From Myxococcus stipitatus (GTDB taxonomy: Bacteria > Myxococcota > Myxococcia > Myxococcales > Myxococcaceae): a DNA stretch of 64,000 nt. Below are positions 37,030 through 46,200 of the stretch, in pieces; positions within the stretch are counted from its first letter, which is position 1, and each line of letters begins with the position of its first letter. The stretch covers positions 7,128,001 to 7,192,000 of the forward strand of contig NZ_CP147913.1 in the NCBI RefSeq assembly GCF_037414475.1, read 5' to 3'. The translations under genes were made by a program, and so were the position numbers. Under the pieces are notes generated by a model. That model was not told where the DNA came from, did no database searches, and saw only the letters and a program-made list of their open reading frames with translations.

Positions 37030-38133
37030 ATGGTCCCCCTCCGGTCTATCGCGCTCTCGTGCCTCGTTGGCCTCGGCCTCGTCGCCGCTTGCGGTGGCGA
37101 CTCCCCTCCGGGGCTCGTCCACACACCCGATGCCGGTGGGACACCGGATGCCTCCGGGCCGGTGACTTGTGAGAACGCTGGCGAATCCCTGTGCGGAGAC
37201 GCCTGCGTGAGCACTGCGACCGACCCGAAGCACTGTGGCCGTTGCGGAAATGCCTGTACGTCCATCGAAGCCTGCGAGGGCGGTGTCTGCGTCGCGCGCT
37301 GTCGGATTGGCGACCAGCAGGTTGCCTCCGGGGCGGTGAACCCGGCGAACGCGTGCGAGCAGTGCACGCCGACAACGTCCGCGACCGCGTGGTCGCCACG
37401 GGCGGATGGGACGCAGTGTGGCACGGGGCAGGTTTGATCGGCCGGTGCGTGCAGCCAGAAGTGCTTCATTGACGGTGCGGTCCGCGAAGCGGGGGCGGTG
37501 AACCCGGCGAACGTGTGCGAGACATGTGTGCCCGCGACGTCGACGACGCAGTGGTCGGCACGCGCGAGCATTCCGCTGCTGGTCGGCGGCCAGGATGTCA
37601 CCGCGCAGGGCTGGAGGGTGATTTCGCAGGCGCCGAGCACCCTCACCAATGGCCCGGACTACGTTCGCCTCGCCACGTCGACGAATCCCGGCGGAAGGAC
37701 GAGCGGGCAGTTGCTCGTCGCGCTCACGAACGCGCTTGACCCAGCCCAGCCGTTCAAGCTCCGCGTGACGATGCAGGTCGAGTCGGTGAACACCCACAAC
37801 AGCCTGGATAGCGCCGCGGCCATCATGGGCAGCCACTCAGGCTCTGCTGGCAGTGGAACGGACCGGGCGCAGATGATCTACCTCGACAGCGCGAAGATTG
37901 GCTGGGCGGACGACACGCAGTCCGCAGCCTTCCCGGTGACGGATGGCGCCTATCATGTCTATGAACTCGCGGTGGACTCGGCGAAGGTGGCGACGGTGAG
38001 CATCGATGGTGTCGCGCGCCTCACGCGCAACAACTTCACGACGACCGGAACCATCGCCATCGGCGACCAGACCAACGACGCGAATTACGACGGCGTGATG
38101 AGAATCAAGTTCGTCGAGAAGCTCTGCCGGTGA
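37030..38133 (+). pseudogene. Cys-rich lipoprotein gene interrupted by an in-frame TGA
   Basis: The frame from ATG 37030 runs to 38133 except for TGA at 37435-37437. The first part has a lipoprotein signal (IALSCLVGLGLVAAC) and Cys repeats: CGDACVSTATDPKHCGRCG, VNPANACEQCTPTTSATAW and DGTQCGTGQV. After the TGA it reads SAGACSQKCFIDGAVREAG and VNPANVCETC, then a beta-sandwich domain to the end. In the common myxobacterial repeat GTGQVCSAG the stop replaces the Cys codon, so one base change (TGC or TGT to TGA) explains it. Full length would be 367 residues. A ~135-residue N-terminal fragment would be made unless the stop is read through. Confidence 0.7.
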
Positions 38134-38194
38134 GACGACAGCCGGATGCAAGCGAATGAGGGTGGGGTTCGCTTGCTCCGGGGTGGATGGGAGA

Positions 38195-38228
38195 TCCCCC
38201 GGGTGCGGATTGCACCTGCGCCGGGGGA
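38195..38228. terminator. hairpin between convergent genes
   Basis: TCCCCCGG and CCGGGGGA pair over eight bases, enclosing a second small stem GTGC-GGATT-GCAC. It lies between the Cys-rich lipoprotein gene (+) and the desaturase gene (-), so it may stop both transcripts. No U tract follows. Confidence 0.5.
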
Positions 38229-38255
38229 CTGAGTGTCAAGAGGCTCTAGGTGCGC

Positions 38256-39035
38256 TCACGCCTCGGCGCGCGCCGCGTCCAACTGCTCGGGCCTGGGGAT
38301 GAGATAGGCGCGGTCGATGGTCGCAAGCCCCAGCTTCTCCAGCGCGAGGCAGGCCACGAAGCCCAGGTCCACCTCGTAGCGGTGGTGTGAGAAGGACGCC
38401 GAGCCCGGGTAGGCGTGGTGGTTGTTCTGGAAGCCCTCGCCCATGATGAGCCAGGCGGTCAGGTGGTTGTTGCGCGAGTTGTCCCGGGTGTCGAAGTTGC
38501 GCCCGCCCACCGCGTGTCCCAGGGCGTTGACGAGGCCGCCCTGCACCGGGTGGCTCATCATCCCCAGGAAGTACGCCGCCCCCAGCACCCAGCCCACGCT
38601 CAGCGCCAGCGCGAGCCCCACGCCCGCATGCAACGCATACGGCAGCCACCAGAGGTTGTTGCGGTTGAGGGTGTTGAGCGGGAAGTCGAGGTCCTTCGCG
38701 TACTTGGTGTACTCGGGCTGCTCGCGCATCAGCCCCACGATGACGCGCTTGTAGCTGCGCAACTGCTCGCTCGCGATGCCCAAGAGCCCCACGTTCACGG
38801 GCGAGTGCGGGTCCAGCGGGGTGTCGGAGTGCTCGTGGTGCAGCCGGTGCATCACCACCCACGCCTTGGGGTCTATTCCGGTGAACCAGTTGCCACCCAC
38901 CACGATGAGCCGCTTGAGCCCCGGGTGCAGCCGCACCGCCTTGTGCGCAAGGCCGCGGTGGTAGCCCACCGAGATGACGAGGATGTTGATGAGGTAGGCG
39001 CCGGTGAAGACGAGGCCGCAGAGGATGAGATACAC
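38256..39035 (-). CDS. fatty acid (acyl-CoA/acyl-lipid) desaturase
   Basis: A 259-residue membrane di-iron desaturase, the family that puts a double bond in acyl chains. Histidine boxes: HRGLAH (about residue 26), HRLHHEHSDT (about 62) and NNHHAYPG (about 210), the last of the HxxHH type. Hydrophobic segments flank them (LILCGLVFTGAYLINILVI). It is shorter than stearoyl-CoA desaturases, as in bacterial forms. It is divergent from a TetR regulator across a short gap with three phased repeats, so control by it is likely. Confidence 0.88.
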   Translation of the reverse strand: MYLILCGLVFTGAYLINILVISVGYHRGLAHKAVRLHPGLKRLIVVGGNWFTGIDPKAWVVMHRLHHEHSDTPLDPHSPVNVGLLGIASEQLRSYKRVIVGLMREQPEYTKYAKDLDFPLNTLNRNNLWWLPYALHAGVGLALALSVGWVLGAAYFLGMMSHPVQGGLVNALGHAVGGRNFDTRDNSRNNHLTAWLIMGEGFQNNHHAYPGSASFSHHRYEVDLGFVACLALEKLGLATIDRAYLIPRPEQLDAARAEA

Positions 39036-39056
39036 GGAGGTCTCCCGAAACCGGCG

Positions 39057-39096
39057 GGTAACCTACTGGCCGGTAACTTACGATTCGGTAACCTAC
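39057..39096. promoter_or_regulatory. three 15-bp-phased GGTAACYTAC repeats, probable operator
   Basis: GGTAACCTAC at 39057, GGTAACTTAC at 39072 and GGTAACCTAC at 39087 are spaced exactly 15 bases apart in the 84-base gap between the divergent desaturase and TetR genes. The even spacing favours cooperative protein binding on the helix over chance. The TetR protein next to it is the natural candidate binder (inference). Confidence 0.6.
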
Positions 39097-39119
39097 GCTT
39101 GAGTAGCCTAGAGGTCAAG

Positions 39120-39758
39120 GTGGCCAAGAAACAGCGTTTGACGGGGCCGGAGCGGCGCGCCCAGTTGCTGGAGGTGGGACGTGAGCTGTTCGCCTCGCGC
39201 GGTTACGAGGCGACGGCCATCGAGGAGGTGGCGGCGCAGGCGGGTGTCTCCAAGCCCATCGTCTACGAGCACTTCGGGGCGAAGGAGGGCCTCTACGCGG
39301 CCATCGTGGAGCGGGAGATGGACAGCCTGGTGCAGCGCATGTCGGACGCCATCGCGCAGGGCAGCGCGCGCGAGCGCTTCGAGGGCGCGGTGCTGGCCTT
39401 CCTCTCCTACGCGAAGGAGGAGCCCGCGGGCTTCGCCGTCCTCACGCGAGACTCACCGACGTCCAGCGCCCGGCGAGGCCTCACGCGCGTCATCGACGAC
39501 CTGGCGCAGCGGGTGGGGGACATCTTCCAGTCGGAGTTCAGTCGCGCGGGCTTCAACCCCAAGGTCGCCCCGGTGTACGCCAACGCGCTCGTCGGCATGG
39601 TGACGCAGGTGGGCGTGTGGTGGGCGGCGGAGGGCCGTTCCATTTCGCTCGAGCATGTGGCGCGGCACGTGGCGGCGCTGGGCTGGATGGGATTGCGGCA
39701 CCTGCCCCGAGAGCCGGCCGCGCTGGGGGCCCGGCCCAAGGGCAGACAAAAGGGCTGA
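39120..39758 (+). CDS. TetR-family transcriptional regulator
   Basis: A 212-residue TetR regulator. The HTH is at about residues 10-60: RRAQLLEVGRELFASRGYEA, then TAIEEVAAQAGVSKPIVYEH and FGAKEGLY. The ligand domain is helical (ARERFEGAVLAFLSYAKEEP). GTG 39120 is taken as start: GAGG lies five bases upstream and the HTH begins right after; earlier in-frame starts would add more than 200 residues antisense to the desaturase gene. Divergence from the desaturase gene suggests fatty-acid responsive repression, as in DesT-like systems. The C-terminus ends in a basic tail. Confidence 0.85.
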   Translation: MAKKQRLTGPERRAQLLEVGRELFASRGYEATAIEEVAAQAGVSKPIVYEHFGAKEGLYAAIVEREMDSLVQRMSDAIAQGSARERFEGAVLAFLSYAKEEPAGFAVLTRDSPTSSARRGLTRVIDDLAQRVGDIFQSEFSRAGFNPKVAPVYANALVGMVTQVGVWWAAEGRSISLEHVARHVAALGWMGLRHLPREPAALGARPKGRQKG

Positions 39759-39932
39759 GTGGGGCGGTGTTGCCCTGCCCAAGCACAGGCGTGACGTTCA
39801 GCCATGACGGGTGGCAGCGCTCGGGGGCACTGGTCGGATGCGCGTCTACCTTGGGGGGCAGGGTGCTTGAAGGCCGCACCTTCGATGGAGAGGTTCTTCG
39901 CCGCGATGGGATGTCGCGGAGGAGGGGGCTCC

Positions 39933-41408
39933 ATGACGACGGAGCGAAGAGTGAGTGGGGGTATTTCAATGTTCGGCACCTTCGTCCTGGGGCTGATGGT
40001 GGCCTGTGGCGTCGAGGGCGTCGAGCTGACAGGGCCCTCCGAGGATGCGCTGCGCCTCGGGGCGGCCATGTCCGGGCCCGTGGAGCCCCCTGACGGGAGA
40101 GAGCTCTATTTTGGCCGGTGTCCGTCGGGGGCGGATGCACGGGGCCCCACGCTGTACGTCTCGAAGACGGGGCCATGGAATCCCAGCGAGCCGGTGGGCT
40201 CCAGCGCAAATCCATACAGGACCATTGGTGCCGCGCTGAAGGCCGCCCAGCCGGGAAACGTCATCGACGTGCTCCCGGGAACCTATGCCGAGCAACTCGT
40301 CATCAGCCCGTTGACGACCCAGGAAGGGGCCCCCACGGCTCCCATCGTCCTCCGAGGCTCATCTGACTTGCGGTCACGCATCACCCCGCCAAGCGGCCGT
40401 GTCGTGGGCAGTTTGCTGAACGTGAGCCAGCCCTACTGGATACTCCAATCCCTGGAAGTGAACGTCCAAGGCAAGGACTCGTTTGCCGCGCTCTTCGAGC
40501 GCAACACCTATTGCTCGCAGTTGATTGACTCCCGGATGCATGCGGGCACTTCCGGTGGTGGCGTCGTCACCAGCGGTGCCAACAATGTCCTCATCGACAA
40601 TAACGAGATCTACGACTTCTCGAAGACGAACGCGGACTCGCATGGGGTCGTGCTCAAGAATGCTTCGCGGGAGATCTTCGTATTGAAGAATAACATTCAT
40701 GCGACCTCGGGTGACTCGGTGCAGTGCCAGACGGACGGCAACAGGCCCGCGTTCATCTTTGTTGAGTACAACGAGCTTCATGGCTCCGGTGAGAATGGTG
40801 TCGACATCAAGGGATGCGACTCTGTTTTTGTGCGCTACAACACGATGTACAATTTCCCGAACCTGACTCGCTATCCCTGGCAGGTGAACTCCTCCGCGGC
40901 GGAAGCGGTGGTGATTCACGCGGACGCCACGAACATTCAGCTCGTTTCCAACGTCATTTCCCATGCGGGCCGAGGAATCTCGGTGGGAAGCACCTCGCTC
41001 CTGGAACATCCCGTGGACATCCTGATTCGGGACAACACCATCAGCGACATCTACGACTTCCAGAAGAGGGGAAATGGGCAGGGCATCCGCATCGTCCAGG
41101 CCAACGGGGTGCAAATCCTGGCGAACCTGGTGCAACGGACCGCGGACGCCGGGCTCCGGCTGGCTGCGGATGAACCCCTGGAGGCCATGGGGCTCGCGGT
41201 GTTCGACAACATCCTCCGAGACATGACGCTCTTCGTGCGGCTGGGCCGTGTGGAATATCGGCCCCAGATGCAGATGGACCGCAATCGCTACGAGGGGCCC
41301 ACTGGCAGGTTCACCGCCACGGGCATCGTCAACAACGTGGAGTTTCCGGCGTGGCGCAGCGCGCTGGCACCCGAAGGATTGGAGCAGAACTCGGTCCGGA
41401 TACCGTGA
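39933..41408 (+). CDS. parallel beta-helix lipoprotein
   Basis: A 491-residue secreted protein. A short signal (MFGTFVLGLMVAC) has a lipobox at about residue 25. After a 50-residue linker come NPYRTIGAALKAAQPGNVID (the pectate-lyase-like opening) and about ten right-handed beta-helix coils (NNVLIDNNEIYDFSKTNAD, IFVLKNNIHATSGD, VSNVISHAGRGISVG). The fold fits the NosD/pectate-lyase-like superfamily of surface polysaccharide-active proteins. No catalytic set is clear. GGAGGAGGGG precedes ATG 39933. Its A+T content is somewhat higher than in the genes around it. Confidence 0.78.
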   Translation: MTTERRVSGGISMFGTFVLGLMVACGVEGVELTGPSEDALRLGAAMSGPVEPPDGRELYFGRCPSGADARGPTLYVSKTGPWNPSEPVGSSANPYRTIGAALKAAQPGNVIDVLPGTYAEQLVISPLTTQEGAPTAPIVLRGSSDLRSRITPPSGRVVGSLLNVSQPYWILQSLEVNVQGKDSFAALFERNTYCSQLIDSRMHAGTSGGGVVTSGANNVLIDNNEIYDFSKTNADSHGVVLKNASREIFVLKNNIHATSGDSVQCQTDGNRPAFIFVEYNELHGSGENGVDIKGCDSVFVRYNTMYNFPNLTRYPWQVNSSAAEAVVIHADATNIQLVSNVISHAGRGISVGSTSLLEHPVDILIRDNTISDIYDFQKRGNGQGIRIVQANGVQILANLVQRTADAGLRLAADEPLEAMGLAVFDNILRDMTLFVRLGRVEYRPQMQMDRNRYEGPTGRFTATGIVNNVEFPAWRSALAPEGLEQNSVRIP

Positions 41409-41462
41409 GGTGTGGGCGGCGCTGGACCTCGCGGAGGAGCGCAGCGCGATGCCTGCGATCCC

Positions 41463-42284
41463 TCACACTCCGGACCATGGCTGGGGCGGCGGGTTCAGGA
41501 CCTTGCTGGCGATACGGTTCTCCCACGTCAGATAGTCGGGAGTGAAGGCCGGCTTGGCGTGTTTCTTCGTCCAGGGATCTCGCTTGGTTCTCGTGAACGT
41601 GTCGGTGTCCGCCAGGACTGGCAAGAAGTTCTGGGCGTTCGATTCAAGCAGGGCGAGCGTGTACGGGTTCTTTGCCTGGGAGTATTGGGTGCCCAGGGAC
41701 TGTCTTGCTTTCGCGTACAGGTCGGCATGGCGTCTGAAGTTGTGTTTCTTGTCCCGCGTCTGGACATCCATCTCGCTGATGAGGTTCATGCCCTTTGAGC
41801 TGGCATCGCTTGCCGCCATGCTCTCGTCAATGAACTCGGTCTTGTCGCTCGCATAGCAGAACAGCCTCCCAAAGCGCGCCGACGGCTGCCTCAGAATCAC
41901 GACGTTCATTCGCGGAAGGCTCAGGTTGCGATAGCTCGAGACTTTGTAGTCGCAGATGTCGTGATGAGCGTCCAGCTTCTGGGTAATCATCGCGGTCATC
42001 TTGTTGGCTGTGTTCTCAATGACCCTGATTGACATCGCGTCGGGATTGCCCAGTTTCAGGAAGAGGGCATCCACATAGTTGTCCACGCCCTTCTGGCCGT
42101 ACTTGGCGAGGGCATCGCCATCATAGGGAACGTGCGCCAGGGCATACTGATACGGGCTCTGGCCCTGTCGATACTGAATGGCGATGGCCACACACGTGCC
42201 CACTCCGCCAGTCTTCAGTACGTCGGTGGTCGAACCGAGAATCCCAATGAAGTTCATGGGGACATACTGAAATTCCAGTGTCAT
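41463..42284 (-). CDS. CheD-like deamidase-fold protein with extended C-terminus
   Basis: A 273-residue protein. Residues about 22-75 match the catalytic core of CheD: T25-G-G-V-G-T-C31-V-A, aligning with T-L-G-L-G-S-C-V-A of Thermotoga CheD, then ALAHVPYD with H51 for the CheD His, and KYGQKGVDNYVDALFLKLG for the following helix. CheD deamidates glutamines in chemoreceptors through such a Thr-Cys-His set. No chemotaxis genes are near, and a basic ~150-residue tail (RDKKHNFRRHADLYAKARQS) has no match in CheD. The toxins CNF1 and BLF1 share this fold. No signal peptide; start ATG 42284 or 42257. G+C is lower than around it, suggesting transfer. Confidence 0.65.
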   Translation of the reverse strand: MTLEFQYVPMNFIGILGSTTDVLKTGGVGTCVAIAIQYRQGQSPYQYALAHVPYDGDALAKYGQKGVDNYVDALFLKLGNPDAMSIRVIENTANKMTAMITQKLDAHHDICDYKVSSYRNLSLPRMNVVILRQPSARFGRLFCYASDKTEFIDESMAASDASSKGMNLISEMDVQTRDKKHNFRRHADLYAKARQSLGTQYSQAKNPYTLALLESNAQNFLPVLADTDTFTRTKRDPWTKKHAKPAFTPDYLTWENRIASKVLNPPPQPWSGV

Positions 42285-42940
42285 ATTGAGGACATAGATT
42301 AACACGTGTCACATTCGCCTGCCAGGCGCCCCCTCCTGCTGGAGGGTGGATGGATTGAGCTTCGGTATGAGCGACACCGGGCTCGAAGACGTCAGGCGTC
42401 GGCTCGCCACTCCAGGGATGTGCGGACGTCGGAGGTTCTTGTTTCTGCATGGCGCAATCCTGAGAGCGCTCAAGCTCTTCAATCGATGCGAGCGCCGGTC
42501 TCGCTCGTTGGGGACTGGATGGCGTCTCGTGATGGAGCCACCGCTGGGGTGGGTTCGCCTCGCTTGCCGGGACGTGCGCATGGGGAGGGGGACCGATGGC
42601 TGCTCAGGCCGTCGCTGCTGGCATCCGCGTCCGCGAAGCCGGTGGCTTGACGGGTCTCTCCATGGCGCCCGAAGACTGACGGCCGCCTGGGCCCAGGGGA
42701 GGGCGAACGGAGTGCGAGCGGGGGCAGCCGGACGAGGCGCCACTGCCTTGGGGGGCAGGGGAGTTTCGAGCGACCCAGTCGACGGCCTCGTGGCTGTGGG
42801 CCACAAGCTTGGCACTACCGGCTAGAACCCCGGTGGGGGCGATGAAGTGGCATTGCCCCAGTGCTCGGCAAAGCCGTCCGCGTCTTGGAGGACCCGTTGG
42901 GGCAACTGGTACGGTGGTGATACGTTTGAGCCCCAGAAAA
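42285..42940. other. 650-base region with no convincing gene
   Basis: It lies between the CheD-like gene and the tRNA terminator. Frames up to 168 codons exist on both strands, but they are Arg/Ser-rich, lack ribosome sites and show no family pattern. The base composition is mixed, with a lower-G+C patch around 42420-42500. It may hold the promoter of the CheD-like gene and decayed sequence. Confidence 0.45.
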
Positions 42941-42941
42941 G

Positions 42942-42976
42942 AAAAACCCCCAGCAAGTCCGAAGACTTACTGGGGG
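42942..42976 (-). terminator. intrinsic terminator of the tRNA operon
   Basis: On the minus strand CCCCCAGTAAGTC and GACTTGCTGGGGG pair around a TTCG tetraloop, followed by TTTTT. It begins seven bases after the tRNA-Asp 3' end. This is a textbook rho-independent terminator. Confidence 0.92.
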
Positions 42977-42982
42977 CATTCT

Positions 42983-43059
<77 letters not shown>

Positions 43060-43070
43060 ACAAAATCATT

Positions 43071-43142
43071 TGGGCGGAACAGGGATTGAACCTGTGACCC
43101 TCGCCTTGTAAGGGCGACGCTCTGCCGCTGAGCTATCCGCCC
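43071..43142 (-). tRNA. tRNA-Val(TAC)
   Basis: A 72-base cloverleaf on the minus strand: acceptor GGGCGGA/TCCGCCC, D arm TAGCTCAGCGGCAGAG, anticodon loop CTTACAA (TAC), T arm AGGTTCAATCCCT. CCA is not encoded. First gene of the two-tRNA transcript. Confidence 0.95.
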
Positions 43143-43174
43143 GGAGGCGTGTTCCGCGTTGCGATGGGGGGGCT

Positions 43175-43201
43175 TTTATAAGTGCCCTCCTCCACTGTCA
43201 A
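43175..43201 (-). promoter_or_regulatory. sigma-70-type promoter of the tRNA operon
   Basis: On the minus strand TTGACA (43196-43201) and TATAAA (43175-43180) are 15 bases apart, about 33 bases upstream of the tRNA-Val 5' end. Both boxes are close to consensus; the spacer is short unless the -10 is read as ATAAAA. Confidence 0.65.
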
Positions 43202-43283
43202 GCACCTGTTTCAAACAGCCAGATCATTCGGTCAACGCGCGTGCGGGGGGTGAAAATGCCCGCGCGCACGGTGACTTAGGGGC

Positions 43284-46200
43284 CTAGGGAGAGGGCGCCA
43301 CCACGGTTCCGAGGTCCTCTCCCTGGAAGCCGTTGCTGCTCCCATCCCGGTCGTTCCGGTCGCCGTAGCAGTACGGCCCCCCGTTCAACGAGTACCGGTA
43401 CGCGTAGGAGGTCCCGGTGGCGATGCTCATGGGGAGGGAGGCGGAGAACTGGTCATTGTTCCCACCCCCCTCTTCGCTGAGGAAGGGGGCTGAGATCCAC
43501 GTCCACCCCGCGACCCCCGGGTCCTGCGCCGGGTTGCCGTACCCAAGCTCGGCCACGAGGCCCGCGCCCGGGCCTCCTTGGGTCGTGACTCCGCCTTCGT
43601 AGACCTGCCCGTAGATGGTCGTGCCGGGCGTCGCGGTGAAGGGCCACTGCAAGTTGCAGTAGTCGATGTCCTGGTGCCGGGTGACGGTGACCGCGAGCTG
43701 CTGGTCCTGCGTGTAGCCGCCAACGGCACTGCCATCCCGGTCGCAGTACTTCCAGTTCGTACCATCCGTGCCGTAGCGCAGACTCACAGCGCGGCTGCCT
43801 TCGTAGGCGGGATGCAGGGTCGTCGTGAACGCGTCCGTATCGGGCGTCGCGGGGGGGGCCGAGGCTTCGCCCGAGTACGGGGTGGGCTTCCAAGTGAAGT
43901 CGCCCGGCGCCTCCGAGGCGTTCCTGTCCGCGTTGCCCAGGCCAATCTGGACTTGGAGTCCCTCGACTGCTCCGGCTTGGGTCGTGAATCCCGGCGCATG
44001 GATATGGCCTGTCACCGTGACCGCGCTACCGCTGCCCACCGAAATCGGACCGGTGGTCATGAGCTGGCAGACCTCCGAATCGAAGTCCCGCACCATCAAC
44101 GTGCCTGCCTGGGCGAGGTCGAACGTGTCCTCGTCCTCCGAGGTCCCATTCGCGTCGCAGTACACGTAGGGCCCTGTTCCCAGCTTCACGCGGTAGGCGA
44201 AGCGATGGACACCCGGGGTCCCCGGGTTGGGCAGCGTGGCTCGATACTCGTCATCCTGTCCGTTGCCCGTGTCCGCCCCATGGGTCGCGGGGACCCACTG
44301 CCACGTCCCATCCTCGGAGGGCGCGGTCCCAGCCGGGCCGACGCCGAACTCGGCGACGATATCCGCCCCCGCTCCCGTCCCCGGTGTCACTCCGGCCTCG
44401 TGGACCTGGACGGCGATGACCTTCGAGGCCGCATCCGTCAACGCATACGTCTCATGCGGCGGCGGCCCCGCGACCTCTCCGCCCAGCCGGCACCAGTCCA
44501 CGCGCGGAGGCACGACCTCAACCACGGTCAGCGTGGAGGCCTGCCCGGTCTGATACCCGTTGGCGCTCCCATCCCGGTCGCAGTACGCCCACGCCCCCGT
44601 CTGATAGCGGAAGCGCACGGCCACCGAATACGTACCCTCCGCCGCGGGGGCCGTCAGCGCGGTCTCGTAGGCATCCTGCGCGCCGCCTTCGGTCTCCGCC
44701 GCGAAGCTGGCCGCCGTCCACGCCCACCCGGACGCTGTCGCCGGGTCCGAGCCCGCGGGCCCATGGCCCACCTCGGCCGTGATGCCGGAGCCCGCTGCCC
44801 CATTCATCGCATCCGTCACGGTCGTCACCAGCACCTGCCCGCGCACCACCGGAGTCGTACCGCCCGGAGTCGTGTTGAGCGACGCGGGCCCCACCAACTG
44901 GCACGAGTCCACCGCGACGGGCTTCACCTCCAGCCCACCCGCCTGTGCCAGCGCGAATCCGTTATCCAATCCGTCCGCGTCGCAGTAGCGGTAGTTCCCG
45001 CCATTCACATTGAAGCGGAAGGCGAACTTGTAGCGGCCCACCGTGCCTGGATTGGGAAGGGGCGCCTTCCACTCGTCGTTGTTCTGGTTGTTGCCAGTCT
45101 CTCGATTGAAGCTGGCGCCCGTGGACGTCCAGTGCCAGGTCGGCAGTTCCGGTGCATCCGCCTCTGGCCCGTAGCCCACCTGTCCCTGAATCCCGGTGCC
45201 CGCGCCCGTGCCCGGCGTGACGCCCTCCATGAAGACCTGGGCGTAGATCATCTTCGCCGCCTGTCCCACGCGATACACCTCATGGGGCGGAGGTTCGGAG
45301 GCCTCACCTCCGAGCTTGCACCAGCCGATGGTGATGTCCTGCGGCGCGCTGACGTTGACGGTGCCCATCAACGCGGGGTCGAAGGTCATCGTCCCTCCGT
45401 TGTTCCCGTCTGAATCGCACAGCATCCACGCGCCATCGTTCACCTTGAACCGGTACGCGAAGCGGTAGCTGCCCACCGCGCCAGGATTGGGCAACGTCGT
45501 CTCGAACTGGTCGTTGTTGCCCGACTCGTTCGAGTACACCGCCGCGGTCGACCAGTTCCACTGCGCTGACGTGGCCGGGTTCTCGCCCACGGGACCCCAG
45601 CCAAGCTGTCCTTCCACTCCCGCGCCCGCGCCTTGGCTGTCCGTCACGCCATGCACGTACACCTGCGCGAGGACCTTGTGGTGGGGCGCCGCCCCGGCCG
45701 CATAGGTCACCGTCTCCGGCGTGTCGACTCCCGCTGTCCCCATCTTGCAGTAGCCGATGACCTTGGGCACCACCACCGTGCCGGACACCGACAGCTCGCC
45801 CAACTGGTCCAACTCGAAATCCTGTCCGCCATCGTCCGTGCCGTTGCCATCACAGACGCGCACGGGGCCACCGTTGGCGCTGAAGCGGACCGCGTAGCGG
45901 AAGCTGCCGTTCTGCCCGGGGTTGGGGAGCGTGGCCTTCCACTCGTCATTGACCGTGAAGTTGTCCTTGTTGAAGACCAGCGGCGTGCCCCAGTTCCACA
46001 CGGGCGAGGTGCGCGGGTCTTCATTCGCCGGCCCCCAGCCGAGCTGGCCGGACAACCCGGGCCCCGGGCCTTCCTTGTCCGTCACGCCCGCCATGTTGAC
46101 CTGGGCATAGACAGTCTTCAGTCCCGATGACTGGGTCGTCTGGTAGCTGATGACCTCGGGGGCCTTCTGGTCCTCGCCAATCTTGCACCAGCCCACGGGC

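Noticed and set aside
37438..37485. Selenocysteine insertion element after the TGA at 37435
   Set aside because: The only nearby stem (GAAG/CTTC) is too short and lacks the expected apical loop; a point mutation is simpler.
42306..42825. Possible genes in the region between the CheD-like gene and tRNAs
   Set aside because: Frames on both strands are Arg/Ser/Pro-rich, with no ribosome site and no recognisable domain.
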